The notes under the pieces are model-generated. The model saw only the letters and a program-made list of their open reading frames with translations, was not told the origin of the DNA and ran no database searches. Of a stretch of 44,186 bases of DNA, positions 31,412-39,985 are shown in pieces; position 1 is the stretch's first letter, and every line of letters begins with the position of its first letter. Source of the stretch: an uncultured Campylobacter sp. (lineage in GTDB: Bacteria > Campylobacterota > Campylobacteria > Campylobacterales > Campylobacteraceae); contig NZ_CALLWC010000034.1 in NCBI RefSeq assembly GCF_938015785.1, forward strand, positions 1 to 44,186, given 5' to 3'. A program made the position numbers and the translations under genes.

Positions 31412-33112
31412 TTTTTTCTCGATAAGTTTTAAAATTTCATCAGCGCTTACACTCTGCCGCTTTAGGCCTGCGCGAGTGATGAACTCGACGCTTCCCTCCG
31501 CTAGGGCTTTTCCCGCGAGCACCGCGTATGGAAAGCCCATCAGCTCGAAGTCGTTCATCTTCACGCCGAAACGTTCCGCGCGATCATCAAGTAGCACGCG
31601 GATGCCGCGCTCGCGGCACTGCTCGTATAATTTTTCGGCAAATTCTACCGCCGCCGCGTCTTTGTGATTTGAGATGATGATCTCAAGCTCGAAAGGCGCC
31701 AGCTCACGCGGCCACACGCAGCCTCGCTCGTCGTGGCTGCTTTCGATCGCCACGGCGATTAGGCGGCTTGCGCCGATGCCGTAGCAGCCCATGTAAAACG
31801 CACGAGCCTTGCCGTTTGCATCCAAAAATCGCGCCCCCATCGGCTCTGAATAGCGCGTGCCGAGCTGAAAGATATGGCCCACCTCGATGCCTTTTGTGAT
31901 GCTAAGCTCGCCGCCGCAGCACGGACATGCGTCGCCTGCGCCCACGGCCGCGAGATCCGCAAAGCGCGATTCGTTAAAATTTATCACGCTAGCGCCCACG
32001 TAGTGGTAATCGGGCTCGTTCGCGCCCGCGATCATCTCGCGCGCTCCTTTTAGCTCGGCATCGATATAAAATTTAGCTCCCTCGCCGAGCCCGAAAGGTC
32101 CGCAAAAGCCCGCCGTAAAGCCAGCTCGCGCGATCTCTTCCTCGCTGGCATCGACTAGCTCCAGCGCACCGCAGGCGTTTTGCGCCTTGGTCTCTTGCAG
32201 CTCGTCGCAGCCGCGGATAAAAAACGCTACGATCTCGCTGCGATCCTCGTATAGCGCTTTTTTGATCACCGCTTTGATAGTGTAGAATTTATCTACTTTG
32301 AAAAATTCCGCGACCGCGTCAATTGTTTTCATCACGGGGGTTTTAAATTTCATCATGCCGTCGGTTTCGGGCGCGGCGGCGTTCGTGGTTTTGGGCGCAC
32401 GGCGCGCAGCCTCGATATTTGCGGCATACTCGCAGCGCTTGCACACGACGATATCGTCCTCGCCGTTATCCGCTAGCACCATAAACTCCTTGCTGCCGCT
32501 GCCGCCGATCGCGCCGCTATCCGCATCGACCGCGCGGAAATTTAACCCTAGTCGCATAAAGATCCGCGAGTACGCCTGCCTCATCACCTCAAACTCGCGC
32601 TTCATATCTGCAGCGTCTGCGTGGAAGCTATAAGCGTCCTTCATCGTAAACTCGCGTCCGCGCAGAAGCCCAAAGCGAGGGCGCGCCTCGTCGCGGAATT
32701 TCGTATTGATCTGATAGATATTTAGCGGCAGCTGCTTGTAGCTCGTGATCTTATCCGCGATCATCAAAACCGCCGCTTCCTCGTTAGTTGGGCTTAGCAC
32801 GAAGTCGTTATCCTTGCGATCTTTGAAGCGCAATAGCTCCTTGCCGTATTTGGCGTAGCGACCGCTTTTTTTCCACGCATCCGCAGACGTCACGACGCTA
32901 AAAGAGACCTCCTGCGCGCCCGCAGCGTTCATCTCCTGCCTGATGACGGCGCAGATCCGCTCCAGCACTATCTTTCCTAGCGGCAAAAAATTATAAAGCC
33001 CGCTGCCCAGCTGCTCGATAAATCCCGCGCGGATCAAAAGCGCGTGGCTAGGTAGTACCGCGTCTCTGGGGGCCTCTTTTAGGCTCGGAGCGAAAAGCTT
33101 GCTAAATTTCAT
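31394..33112 (-). CDS. proS: Prolyl-tRNA synthetase ProS
   Basis: 572 residues from the ATG at 33112 (AAAGGACAGACAGA precedes it), the same length as the bacterial E. coli-type enzyme. It charges tRNA-Pro and edits Ala-tRNA-Pro. Class II features: motif 1 near HALLIRAGFIEQLGSGLYNF, motif 2 FRDEARPRFGLLRGREFTMKDAY, the INS editing domain (about 225-390) and motif 3 CYGIGASRLIAVAIESSHDE; a C-terminal anticodon-binding domain follows with LDDRAERFGVKMNDFELMG. The start lies inside the hemA 3' end (11-nt overlap), and the terminator follows. Identity is secure. Confidence 0.98.
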   Translation of the reverse strand: MKFSKLFAPSLKEAPRDAVLPSHALLIRAGFIEQLGSGLYNFLPLGKIVLERICAVIRQEMNAAGAQEVSFSVVTSADAWKKSGRYAKYGKELLRFKDRKDNDFVLSPTNEEAAVLMIADKITSYKQLPLNIYQINTKFRDEARPRFGLLRGREFTMKDAYSFHADAADMKREFEVMRQAYSRIFMRLGLNFRAVDADSGAIGGSGSKEFMVLADNGEDDIVVCKRCEYAANIEAARRAPKTTNAAAPETDGMMKFKTPVMKTIDAVAEFFKVDKFYTIKAVIKKALYEDRSEIVAFFIRGCDELQETKAQNACGALELVDASEEEIARAGFTAGFCGPFGLGEGAKFYIDAELKGAREMIAGANEPDYHYVGASVINFNESRFADLAAVGAGDACPCCGGELSITKGIEVGHIFQLGTRYSEPMGARFLDANGKARAFYMGCYGIGASRLIAVAIESSHDERGCVWPRELAPFELEIIISNHKDAAAVEFAEKLYEQCRERGIRVLLDDRAERFGVKMNDFELMGFPYAVLAGKALAEGSVEFITRAGLKRQSVSADEILKLIEKKLIEKS

Positions 33113-34655
33113 TCTGTCTGTCCTTTTTCTCATTTTCTTGATTTAAAAATTTTTCGTAGTTTTCTTGCAGTTCAAAAATTTCGACCAGCGCATTTACCGT
33201 GCCGTCAGCATCGTCCGCTTCGCCAAGGTTTTTTAAATTTACCGTCGGAGCGTGCAGAAACGCTTTAAAAACCTGATGGATCAGCTTGCGCGCCTCCTCC
33301 GCATCGCTGTGCTTTAGATAGCCTTTTTTAAGTGCTTTGGCTAGCTCTAGCTCGGCTACTTGTTTCGCGCTTTGGCGCAAAGCCTTGATGATCGGCGTGG
33401 ATGCCGCCGCCCTCAGCCATTTGAAAAACTCATTCGTGCATTTTGCTACGATCGAGTAAGCGATCTGCGCCTGCTCCTCGCGAAGCAGCAAATTTTTCTT
33501 TACGATCTCCTCCAGATCATCGACGCTATAAACCTCGACGTCCTCGCTTTGGCTAAGCTCTACGTCGCGCGGCACGGCTATATCGAAAAAATATCGCTTA
33601 AAGCTTTTGGGCTCAAGCAAGCTATCGGTAATGATCGGCTCTTGCGAGCCCGTAGCGCTGAAAAATAGGCTATTTACGTTTAGATATTTTTTCAGATTAT
33701 CCAGCGCGTCGGTCTTGATGCGAGCCGCGCAGGTATTTGCGCTGCCTCTTAAATTTGCGCCACCCACGCTATCGTAGCTCGCAGGACCGCTCGCCGTAGA
33801 AATTTTATTCGTAGCCGCGTAGCTGCCCGCGCCGCCGTTTGAGCCAGCTTCCGCACAGCTAAAACTCGCGCCGGCGTCTAAATTTATGTCGCAGTTCGTG
33901 CTTGCGTTATTTAGATTAATATCCGCGCGATTTAGATCCGCACTATTTTCCGAATTTGCGCCAGCCTTCGCGCCGATCAAAGAATTCGCCAGCCTCTGCG
34001 CGCCGACTAAATTTCGATTTAAGATCGTGATATTCGCGCCGCTTGCGAGCAGGTGTTTGCACGCTAGCTCGCTCATCTCTCCCGCGCCCACTACCACGGC
34101 GTCCGCGCCCTGCAAGGAGCCCAGTCTATCCTTTGCCATCGCCACGGCGACGCTTGAGACCGAGATCGGATTTTTTGAAATTTCGGTTTGGTTGCGGATG
34201 CGCGCCGCGCACTTTAGCGCTTCATCTATCGCTCTTGCGATCTGCGCGCCGGCGCGAGCGTTTTGCATCGCGAATTTATAGGCGTCTTTGAGCTGGCCTA
34301 CGATCTGCGTTTCGCCCACTACGAGGCTATCAAGAGATGCTGCGACGGCGAAAAGGTGGTGTATCGCGCCGTAATCTTCGTAAATATCGGCACGCTCGGC
34401 TAGCTCGTCGTAGCTCACGCCGCTAATGCGCGAAAGTGCCAAAAGCACGAACTTTTGCGCTTCATCAAAGTCGCTTACGACGGTAAAAATTTCTACTCGG
34501 TTGCAGGTGCTTAGCACCAAACACTCCTCTATCGCGGAGTTTGAAGCCAAAAGGCGCAAAATTTCTTTCTTGCGCACGTCGTTTGAAAACGACAGTTTCT
34601 CGCGCACCGTGATGTCCGTGTTTTTGTGGGTGAAGCTCACGCTCATATACGCCAT
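33102..34655 (-). CDS. hemA: Glutamyl-tRNA reductase HemA with ~80-residue insert
   Basis: 517 residues from the ATG at 34655, which overlaps the ispB stop (TGATG) and has GGGAG upstream. It reduces glutamyl-tRNA to glutamate-1-semialdehyde, the first step of C5 haem synthesis. Catalytic Cys51 lies in LVLSTCNRVEIF; SLVVGETQIVGQLKDAY, the Rossmann VVVGAGEMSELACKHLL (187-203) and the C-terminal dimerisation helix are present. The usual length is ~430; residues about 230-312 are an Asn/Ser/Ala/Gly-rich insert in a surface position of the NADPH domain, encoded by DNA with AAATTT words. Both flanks of the insert are conserved and in frame, so the enzyme is probably active. Confidence 0.96.
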   Translation of the reverse strand: MAYMSVSFTHKNTDITVREKLSFSNDVRKKEILRLLASNSAIEECLVLSTCNRVEIFTVVSDFDEAQKFVLLALSRISGVSYDELAERADIYEDYGAIHHLFAVAASLDSLVVGETQIVGQLKDAYKFAMQNARAGAQIARAIDEALKCAARIRNQTEISKNPISVSSVAVAMAKDRLGSLQGADAVVVGAGEMSELACKHLLASGANITILNRNLVGAQRLANSLIGAKAGANSENSADLNRADINLNNASTNCDINLDAGASFSCAEAGSNGGAGSYAATNKISTASGPASYDSVGGANLRGSANTCAARIKTDALDNLKKYLNVNSLFFSATGSQEPIITDSLLEPKSFKRYFFDIAVPRDVELSQSEDVEVYSVDDLEEIVKKNLLLREEQAQIAYSIVAKCTNEFFKWLRAAASTPIIKALRQSAKQVAELELAKALKKGYLKHSDAEEARKLIHQVFKAFLHAPTVNLKNLGEADDADGTVNALVEIFELQENYEKFLNQENEKKDRQNEI

Positions 34656-35647
34656 CAAAACTCCCTATCTATCATATCTCGCACGATTTGCTCCAGCTTG
34701 TCGTTTTTAAATTCCGCCACGGCTTCAAGCGCCTTTTGCCCGTAGGCGCGAGCTTCGTTTATACAGCGCTCGATGATGCCGTGCTCGCTAAGCTTCGCCT
34801 TGATCCATGAAATTTCGCTCTGGCAGAGCTGCTTTTTAAAAAACGATTTTAGCTTTTGCCGCTGCGCATCATCTAAATTTTCGTATAAATAGATGTAGGG
34901 CAGAGTGGTTTTGCCCTCCGCAAAATCGCTCAGGCTCGGCTTACCCAGCGCTTCTGAGCTCTGCGTGACGTCTAAAATATCGTCGATGATCTGAAAGGCA
35001 AGCCCAAGGTTTTTGCCGTATTCGCCGAATTTTACGCTCGCGCTTGAAATTTCATCATGATCTTTCGCGGCTTTCGGATTCCTGTCCTCGTTTTTTGCGC
35101 CGTTAATATCTGAAATTTCGCCACGATTTTCTGCGCCGCCGAATTTTAAAAACGCCCCGCAGCGCGCGACTTCTTCGATCAAAGCGGAGGTTTTTAGATA
35201 GATCATCTGCAGATATTTGCTCGCATCGTCGTTGAAATCGTCGCTTAAGCTCACGTCCATCAGCTCGCCCACGGCTAGTTTCGTGACAGCGCCCGAAAGC
35301 GCGGCGGCGATGCGACTTTCAAATTTGCTAAGCTCGAAGTATGCCTTGGAATAGAGTATATCGCCCAGCATCACGGCGTTTTTGGAGCCGTAGGTGGCGT
35401 TGATCGAGGGTTTGCCGCGGCGCACAGAGCTTTCGTCGATGACGTCGTCGTGCAGCAGGCTCGCAGCTTGAATGAGCTCGATGATAGCGCACAGACGCAG
35501 TGATTTTTCGTCCTTTTGTGCGATGTTTAGCAGCAGCTTAGAGCGCAGTTTTTTACCTGGGCTTAGCCTATCAAACATCTTGCTAGCGGGCTCATATCCG
35601 CAGTCTGCGATGAAGCTTTTCATAATTAAATCGATTTGATCTTGCAT
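34655..35647 (-). CDS. ispB: Long-chain polyprenyl diphosphate synthase (IspB-type)
   Basis: 330 residues. It elongates farnesyl diphosphate to the side chain of menaquinone. The first Asp-rich motif is HDDVIDESSVRRGKPS (Asp67, 68, 71) and the second is FQIIDDILDVT (Asp222, 223, 226). SKLLLNIA, GDILYSKAYFEL and FAEGKTTLPYIY fit. Residues about 168-206 (from GGAENRGEI to SASVKF) are an inserted Asp/Asn/Lys-rich loop just before the second Asp motif, encoded by AAATTT-bearing DNA. Its ATG overlaps the DUF2018 stop by one base and its stop overlaps hemA. Chain length cannot be told. Confidence 0.93.
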   Translation of the reverse strand: MQDQIDLIMKSFIADCGYEPASKMFDRLSPGKKLRSKLLLNIAQKDEKSLRLCAIIELIQAASLLHDDVIDESSVRRGKPSINATYGSKNAVMLGDILYSKAYFELSKFESRIAAALSGAVTKLAVGELMDVSLSDDFNDDASKYLQMIYLKTSALIEEVARCGAFLKFGGAENRGEISDINGAKNEDRNPKAAKDHDEISSASVKFGEYGKNLGLAFQIIDDILDVTQSSEALGKPSLSDFAEGKTTLPYIYLYENLDDAQRQKLKSFFKKQLCQSEISWIKAKLSEHGIIERCINEARAYGQKALEAVAEFKNDKLEQIVRDMIDREF

Positions 35648-35892
35648 TATTCGTTATTGCTTAGGATATTTCCGCTCATTTGCAAAAATTTGTCGTTTAG
35701 CTCGTCTTGTAGATCCTGCTGCGCGATGAAGCTTTCGATCTCGCGCTCGCTAATGCCGCGCGCTTCGCAGAGCTGCTCACAGGCGATTAGGCGGATTAGA
35801 GCTTCTTCGATTTCGTTTTGCACCAAAGTAGGGCTTGCAGCGGATAAAATTTCAAAAAATTTCTCTCTTGGGCTGCCTTCAAAAATATCCAT
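35647..35892 (-). CDS. DUF2018-family protein
   Basis: 81 residues, all helical: MDIFEGSPREKFFEILSAAS, then an acidic EIEEALIRLIACEQL helix and the SEREIESFIAQQ segment. It matches DUF2018, a family confined largely to Campylobacter and relatives and found upstream of ispB. Function unknown. The ribosome site is AAGGAAGGTAA. The stop overlaps the ispB start. It opens the ispB-hemA-proS operon. Confidence 0.85.
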   Translation of the reverse strand: MDIFEGSPREKFFEILSAASPTLVQNEIEEALIRLIACEQLCEARGISEREIESFIAQQDLQDELNDKFLQMSGNILSNNE

Positions 35893-36827
35893 TTACCTTC
35901 CTTAAAATTTCGCGATTATAGCAAATGTAAAATTTAATTTAGGTTAGGGCGCGGCAAACTATAGGGGCTTTTAAACAGGAGCGATTACGCATATTTTGCG
36001 CTTGCGTGTGATAAATTTTAAGCTTAAGCGCGGGATTTTGGGCTTTGAATCTATAAATTTTAAAATTTTACTTGTTTGCGAGATAGGCAGAGCGAGCGGA
36101 ATTTAAAAATTTAATCTTGGTCGCGTGGCGGATTAAACGCGAAGCTTTGTAGATAGGCGGAATTTTAAATTTACAGATAAGCAGCTTTATTTTTTTGCGG
36201 AAATTTTAAAATTCTTTGGCGCGAGTGAAATTTTAGGTTTCGCTTGATCGGATAGAATTCCGCTTTGTTTAAGAGGTAAAATTCTTGAATTTCGCGTAGG
36301 CGGAGAGGATTTTGGCTTTGCTTGTGCGGTAAAATCTTGATTTCTGAGCGGCGGGTAAATTCTATTATCACAAAATTTACTCGCGTGCATAACACAGATC
36401 AGGCTTTTTAAAATTTTAAAATTCCGCCGCTTTACGAGAATTTGAAATTTCATAGACACAGTAGAATGCTAAAATCGCGTTTGGCATTAAATTTTTAAAC
36501 TATATTTTGAGGCAAATTTTAAATTAAGCCGCGAGAGGGCGTCTTTAAATTTTTAAAATTCCGCCCCCTTTTACAGATAGAATTTCATTTTTCGCGCAGA
36601 TGAAATCGCGCACCACAAGAGCTACTTTTAAAATTTCAAATTTACTCTCGTAAATGAAATTTCTATTTTTGTGCTAGCAGAATTTTTCGCGCAAGGATCA
36701 TTTTTAAATTTTAATTTCGCTTGCGTTGCACGCGAAGATAGAATTCGCTCCGTTTTAAGAGCCTAAGCGTGATTTTACCCTGCTACAATACTACTTTAAT
36801 TAGCTATGCCTCAAAAGCCAGGCTACT
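35893..36827. other. 935-bp AAATTT-rich spacer without genes
   Basis: The longest pure spacer in the window. AAATTT, GAATTT, AAATTC and GAATTC words recur every ~20-40 bp with short GC-rich pieces (GCGG, CGCG) between. Minus-strand open frames at 36171-36459 are composed of the same words (residues like KFH, ILKF) and look spurious. It holds the operon promoter at 35915-35920. No RNA gene or intact ORF was supported. Confidence 0.65.
35915..35920 (-). promoter_or_regulatory. Extended -10 of the DUF2018-ispB-hemA-proS operon
   Basis: TATAAT preceded by TTTGC on the minus strand, 22 nt before the DUF2018 ATG. The TG dinucleotide gives an extended -10; no -35 needed. Confidence 0.55.
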
Positions 36828-37739
36828 TTAAATTCCGCCGATGATTTCGCGCGCTTGCGTGATGCTTAGGGCATTGCGACTTAGTTCGCTAGGCTCGCCA
36901 AATCCCCAGCATACCTGCAAATACTCAAGTTTTGCGCCTCTTAGATCTGCCAAATTTGCCCGAAAGCATCGTACTGCCGCAGCTTGTACGCCTTCCGTCG
37001 CTTCTGCTTTTGCGGAAATTCTGGCGCCTTTAAAGCTTAGTGTTGCCGCCCCGTCAGCATCTGTGTCGTTAGGGCGGAATTTTTCATCCGCGTTAAGATT
37101 TTCGCCGCAAGAGTTTAAGCCCTCGCTAGTGCTGAAATTCTCTCTACTCGTGTCACGGCTAGCATTTAAGCTCTCACCGTCATTGCCGCCTTGAAATTCT
37201 AAATTTTGTAAAAATTCCGCGCCACGGAGTGCGGCTAGCTCATCCTTTTTGCTATCGCCCAAAAAAATCGCGTTTTTGTGCGGCGAGCATGCAATTACGT
37301 GTAGCAGCATCGCAGGGTTGGGTTTTGATGGCATCTGCTCGTTCGCACCTACGACCAGATCAAATAGCCTGCGCACCCCCGTTTTTTCTAAGATCGCGCT
37401 TAGGGTATAGGAAGGCGCATTGGAGGCGACTGCGAGAAAAAATCCTGCTTTTTTGCACGAGTGCAAAAGATCTTCGATACCTTCGTAAAGCACGGCAAAA
37501 TCGCGGTAATTGCTTACGAATTCCTTCTCGAAAAACGCAAGCTCCTCGGCGCTCGCTTCGGTTTTGCCGTAAAATTCTAAAAAGGCGTTCTTGCTCGGAT
37601 CATTGATGGTGCGGACGATGAAATTCTTTTGCAGTGGCGCTAGGCCGTAGAGCTCGCGGCGAGTGTTATTGACGCTGATTTCGATCGCGCTCGAGGAGTC
37701 AAGCAGCGTGCCATCCATATCAAAAATCACGGTTTTCAT
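36828..37739 (-). CDS. HAD-superfamily phosphatase (Gph-like) with ~95-residue insert
   Basis: 303 residues. HAD motif I FDMDGTLLDSS (nucleophile Asp7, acid Asp9), motif II AVASNAPS, the motif III lysine in MPSKPNP (about 139) and motif IV FLGDSKKDELAALRGA. The domain closes normally with YLQVCWGFGEP, but between motif IV and this strand lie residues ~176-270, a Asn/Ser/Glu/Ala-rich insert encoded by AAATTC/GAATTT-bearing DNA. Relatives are ~210 residues. A phosphoglycolate phosphatase role is possible; the substrate is unproven. Its ATG directly follows the TAG of the upstream gene with no gap, so the two are coupled. Confidence 0.9.
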   Translation of the reverse strand: MKTVIFDMDGTLLDSSSAIEISVNNTRRELYGLAPLQKNFIVRTINDPSKNAFLEFYGKTEASAEELAFFEKEFVSNYRDFAVLYEGIEDLLHSCKKAGFFLAVASNAPSYTLSAILEKTGVRRLFDLVVGANEQMPSKPNPAMLLHVIACSPHKNAIFLGDSKKDELAALRGAEFLQNLEFQGGNDGESLNASRDTSRENFSTSEGLNSCGENLNADEKFRPNDTDADGAATLSFKGARISAKAEATEGVQAAAVRCFRANLADLRGAKLEYLQVCWGFGEPSELSRNALSITQAREIIGGI

Positions 37740-38096
37740 CTAATAATCCTTTAAAAAATCGATTTTATGCTTGTCTTTTTTGTAACTCTTATTGTTTTTG
37801 AGCTTTTGCAGAGCGTTTGCTTCATGCTGTAGCGCCGATCTAAACGCGGCATCGCTGATCTGTCCTGCCTCGCTAGCATCAAGGACGTTTTTAGCAAAGC
37901 TCTCAAGCGCCTTGGTGTAGGGACTATCGAGATTTGTAGCGGCCGCTTTAGATAAAATTTCATAGTTTTTAGCTATTCGCTTCGCAAAAAGCTCTGCGTC
38001 GAAATCCTCGCGCTTTAGCAGCGCTACGGCGGATTTTACGAAGCGTTCTAGTGCGCGGATATATTTAACGCGCTCATCTTTTTCTTTGATTTGCAT
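37740..38096 (-). CDS. Small helical protein of unknown function
   Basis: 118 residues, charged and helical: MQIKEKDERVKYIRALERFV, then LFAKRIAKNYEIL and a Lys-rich end NNKSYKKDKHKIDF. It has no signal peptide and no cysteine. The ATG has AAGGAAAGATC before it. It is immediately upstream of, and coupled to, the HAD phosphatase. I do not recognise a named family, though Campylobacter genomes carry similar short helical proteins. Confidence 0.75.
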   Translation of the reverse strand: MQIKEKDERVKYIRALERFVKSAVALLKREDFDAELFAKRIAKNYEILSKAAATNLDSPYTKALESFAKNVLDASEAGQISDAAFRSALQHEANALQKLKNNKSYKKDKHKIDFLKDY

Positions 38097-38235
38097 GATC
38101 TTTCCTTAATTGAAGCGCGCATTATAGCAAAATTCGAAATTTTGGCAAAATTACGCATATTATAAAACTATATTTTAATAACATTTTTTCTATAAATCCC
38201 GTTATTATAGGCATTCTAAAATCATATAAAAATAC

Positions 38236-38264
38236 TTGACTTTATTTTAAAATTTCGCTATTAT
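38236..38264 (+). promoter_or_regulatory. Sigma-70 promoter of metY-rrf2-cysK
   Basis: TTGACT (38236-38241), 17 nt, TATTAT (38259-38264), 27 nt before the metY ATG. Very AT-rich DNA precedes it. A regulator of the Rrf2 family encoded in the operon might bind here, but no palindrome was identified. Confidence 0.7.
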
Positions 38265-38291
38265 TCGCCAAATTTTTTACAAAGGACAAAA

Positions 38292-39563
38292 ATGCAAAAA
38301 GAAACCCTCGCAACTCATTTTGGTTACGACTCCGTCGCAGGCTACGGCACGATGGCAGTTCCCATTTATCAAAGCACCGCGTTTAACTTCGGTTCTAGCA
38401 AAAAAGCTGCCGATCGCTTCGCGCTGCGTGATCTAGGGCCGATTTATGGGCGTTTGACAAATCCTACTACTGATGTTTTTGAGGCGCGACTTGCGGCGCT
38501 GGAAAACGGCAAAGCTGCAATCGCGGTCTCTAGCGGGCAGGCGGCAATATTTTTTGCGGTGGCAAATTTAGCCGCAGCGGGCGAAAATATCATCATCGCC
38601 GAGAAAATTTACGGCGGCGCGACCACGCTTTTGGCGCATACGATCAAGCGTTTCGGCATCGAAGCTAGGGTTTTTGACTCCGAAACGGCAGATAATTTGG
38701 AAGGTTTAATCGATGATAAAACTAGAGCGATCTTTTTCGAGACGCTTTCAAATCCTCAAATTTCAGTTGCAAATACCGCTAAAATCGCTACAATCGCAAA
38801 TAAGCACGGCGTAGTAACGATTGCGGATAACACGATCCCAAGCCCTGCGCTTTACAATCCGCTTGATGACGGCGCCGATGTCGTAATCCACAGCGCTAGC
38901 AAATATATAAGCGGACAGGGGCTTAGTATCGCTGGTGCAATCGTTTCGGGCAAGGAGTTAAATTCCAAACTCAAAGGCAATCCGCGTTACGCACATTTCA
39001 ACGAGCCCGATGAGAGCTACCACGGCTTAGTTTATGCAGATTTAGTAGATAATTTCGACATTTATACGCTTAGGATTCGCTTGTCCCTGCTTCGCGATAT
39101 TGGTGCGACGCTATCGCCGTTTAACGCGTTTCAGCTCATCCAGGGGCTTGAAACACTGCCGCTTCGCATGCAAAAACACTCGCAAAACGCGCTAAAGATA
39201 GCAGAATTTTTGCAAAATCATCCGAAGGTAAAGCAGGTCAATTATCCGGGGCTTGCAAGCTCGCCATTTAATGCCGCGATTAAAGCGAAATTTAAAAACG
39301 GCTATGCAAGCAGTCTGATGAGCTTCATCGTAGATAGCGAAGAAACAGCGCTAAAGGCGGTTAGCAAGGTTAAAATTTTCTCCGTCGTAGCAAATATCGG
39401 CGATACGAAGTCGATCATCACTCATCCTGCGAGCACGACGCATTCGCAGCTAAACGAGGAGCAACTAAACCGCGCTGGCGTGCCTGCGAGTCTAATCCGC
39501 CTAAGCGTGGGTATAGAGGGCGCGAACGATTTGATTTCCGATCTTAGCGAGGCACTGAAATAA
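38292..39563 (+). CDS. metY: O-acetylhomoserine sulfhydrylase MetY
   Basis: 423 residues, typical of MetY rather than the ~380-residue MetB/MetC group. A cytoplasmic PLP enzyme making homocysteine (or methionine) from O-acetylhomoserine and sulfide (or methanethiol). Features: the start ETLATHFGYDSVAGYGTMAV, YGRLTNPTTDVFEARLAALE, SSGQAAIFFAVANL and the PLP lysine 204 in VIHSASKYISGQG. SIITHPASTTHSQL and LIRLSVGIEGANDLI end the fold. The stop overlaps the Rrf2 gene ATG by one base. Identity is confident; the exact sulfur donor is not determined. Confidence 0.95.
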   Translation: MQKETLATHFGYDSVAGYGTMAVPIYQSTAFNFGSSKKAADRFALRDLGPIYGRLTNPTTDVFEARLAALENGKAAIAVSSGQAAIFFAVANLAAAGENIIIAEKIYGGATTLLAHTIKRFGIEARVFDSETADNLEGLIDDKTRAIFFETLSNPQISVANTAKIATIANKHGVVTIADNTIPSPALYNPLDDGADVVIHSASKYISGQGLSIAGAIVSGKELNSKLKGNPRYAHFNEPDESYHGLVYADLVDNFDIYTLRIRLSLLRDIGATLSPFNAFQLIQGLETLPLRMQKHSQNALKIAEFLQNHPKVKQVNYPGLASSPFNAAIKAKFKNGYASSLMSFIVDSEETALKAVSKVKIFSVVANIGDTKSIITHPASTTHSQLNEEQLNRAGVPASLIRLSVGIEGANDLISDLSEALK

Positions 39564-39976
39564 TGGCACTTTTAAGCACAAAGGGCGTTTATGGGCTGGC
39601 TGCGATTTTGCAGATCGCCAAAGCTAGCGAAGTAGCGCCTATAAGTATAAAAGAGATCGCCGAGCGCACGGGAGTTTCTAAGAATTATTTGGAGCAAATT
39701 CTAAATACCCTTAGAAACGAGAAGCTAGTGTGTAGCATCAAAGGTAAAAACGGCGGCTATCACCTAGCTAGAGATGCTAGCGAGATTACTTTCGGTGAAA
39801 TTTTTACCGCTCTTGAAAAGGATCTGCGGATGACTAGCATTCAGATGAGCGATCCCGGACTGCGGGCGTTTTTTGAGAAATTTGACGTCAAGCTGGCAGA
39901 GATATTTAACGAGCCTCTAAGCAGCTATGAGGAGATGATGGCGCGAAGCGTCCAGTATTTAAATTTCAGCATTTAA
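39563..39976 (+). CDS. Rrf2-family transcriptional regulator, CymR-like by context
   Basis: 137 residues. Winged helix of the Rrf2 family: LLSTKGVYGLAAILQIAK, the recognition helix region ERTGVSKNYLEQILNTLR and the wing IKGKNGGYHLARD. There is only one cysteine (57), so the three-Cys Fe-S site of IscR/NsrR is absent. In Firmicutes the Fe-S-free Rrf2 protein CymR controls cysteine genes through a complex with CysK; here the gene is sandwiched between metY (overlapping) and cysK (9 nt gap). A sulfur-responsive regulator is therefore a good inference, not a demonstrated one. Confidence 0.9.
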   Translation: MALLSTKGVYGLAAILQIAKASEVAPISIKEIAERTGVSKNYLEQILNTLRNEKLVCSIKGKNGGYHLARDASEITFGEIFTALEKDLRMTSIQMSDPGLRAFFEKFDVKLAEIFNEPLSSYEEMMARSVQYLNFSI

Positions 39977-39985
39977 AGGAAAAAT

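Noticed and set aside
36171..36459. Two overlapping minus-strand ORFs of 74 and 90 codons
   Set aside because: They are built entirely from AAATTT-type words, lack ribosome sites and overlap each other; shadows of the repeat-rich spacer.
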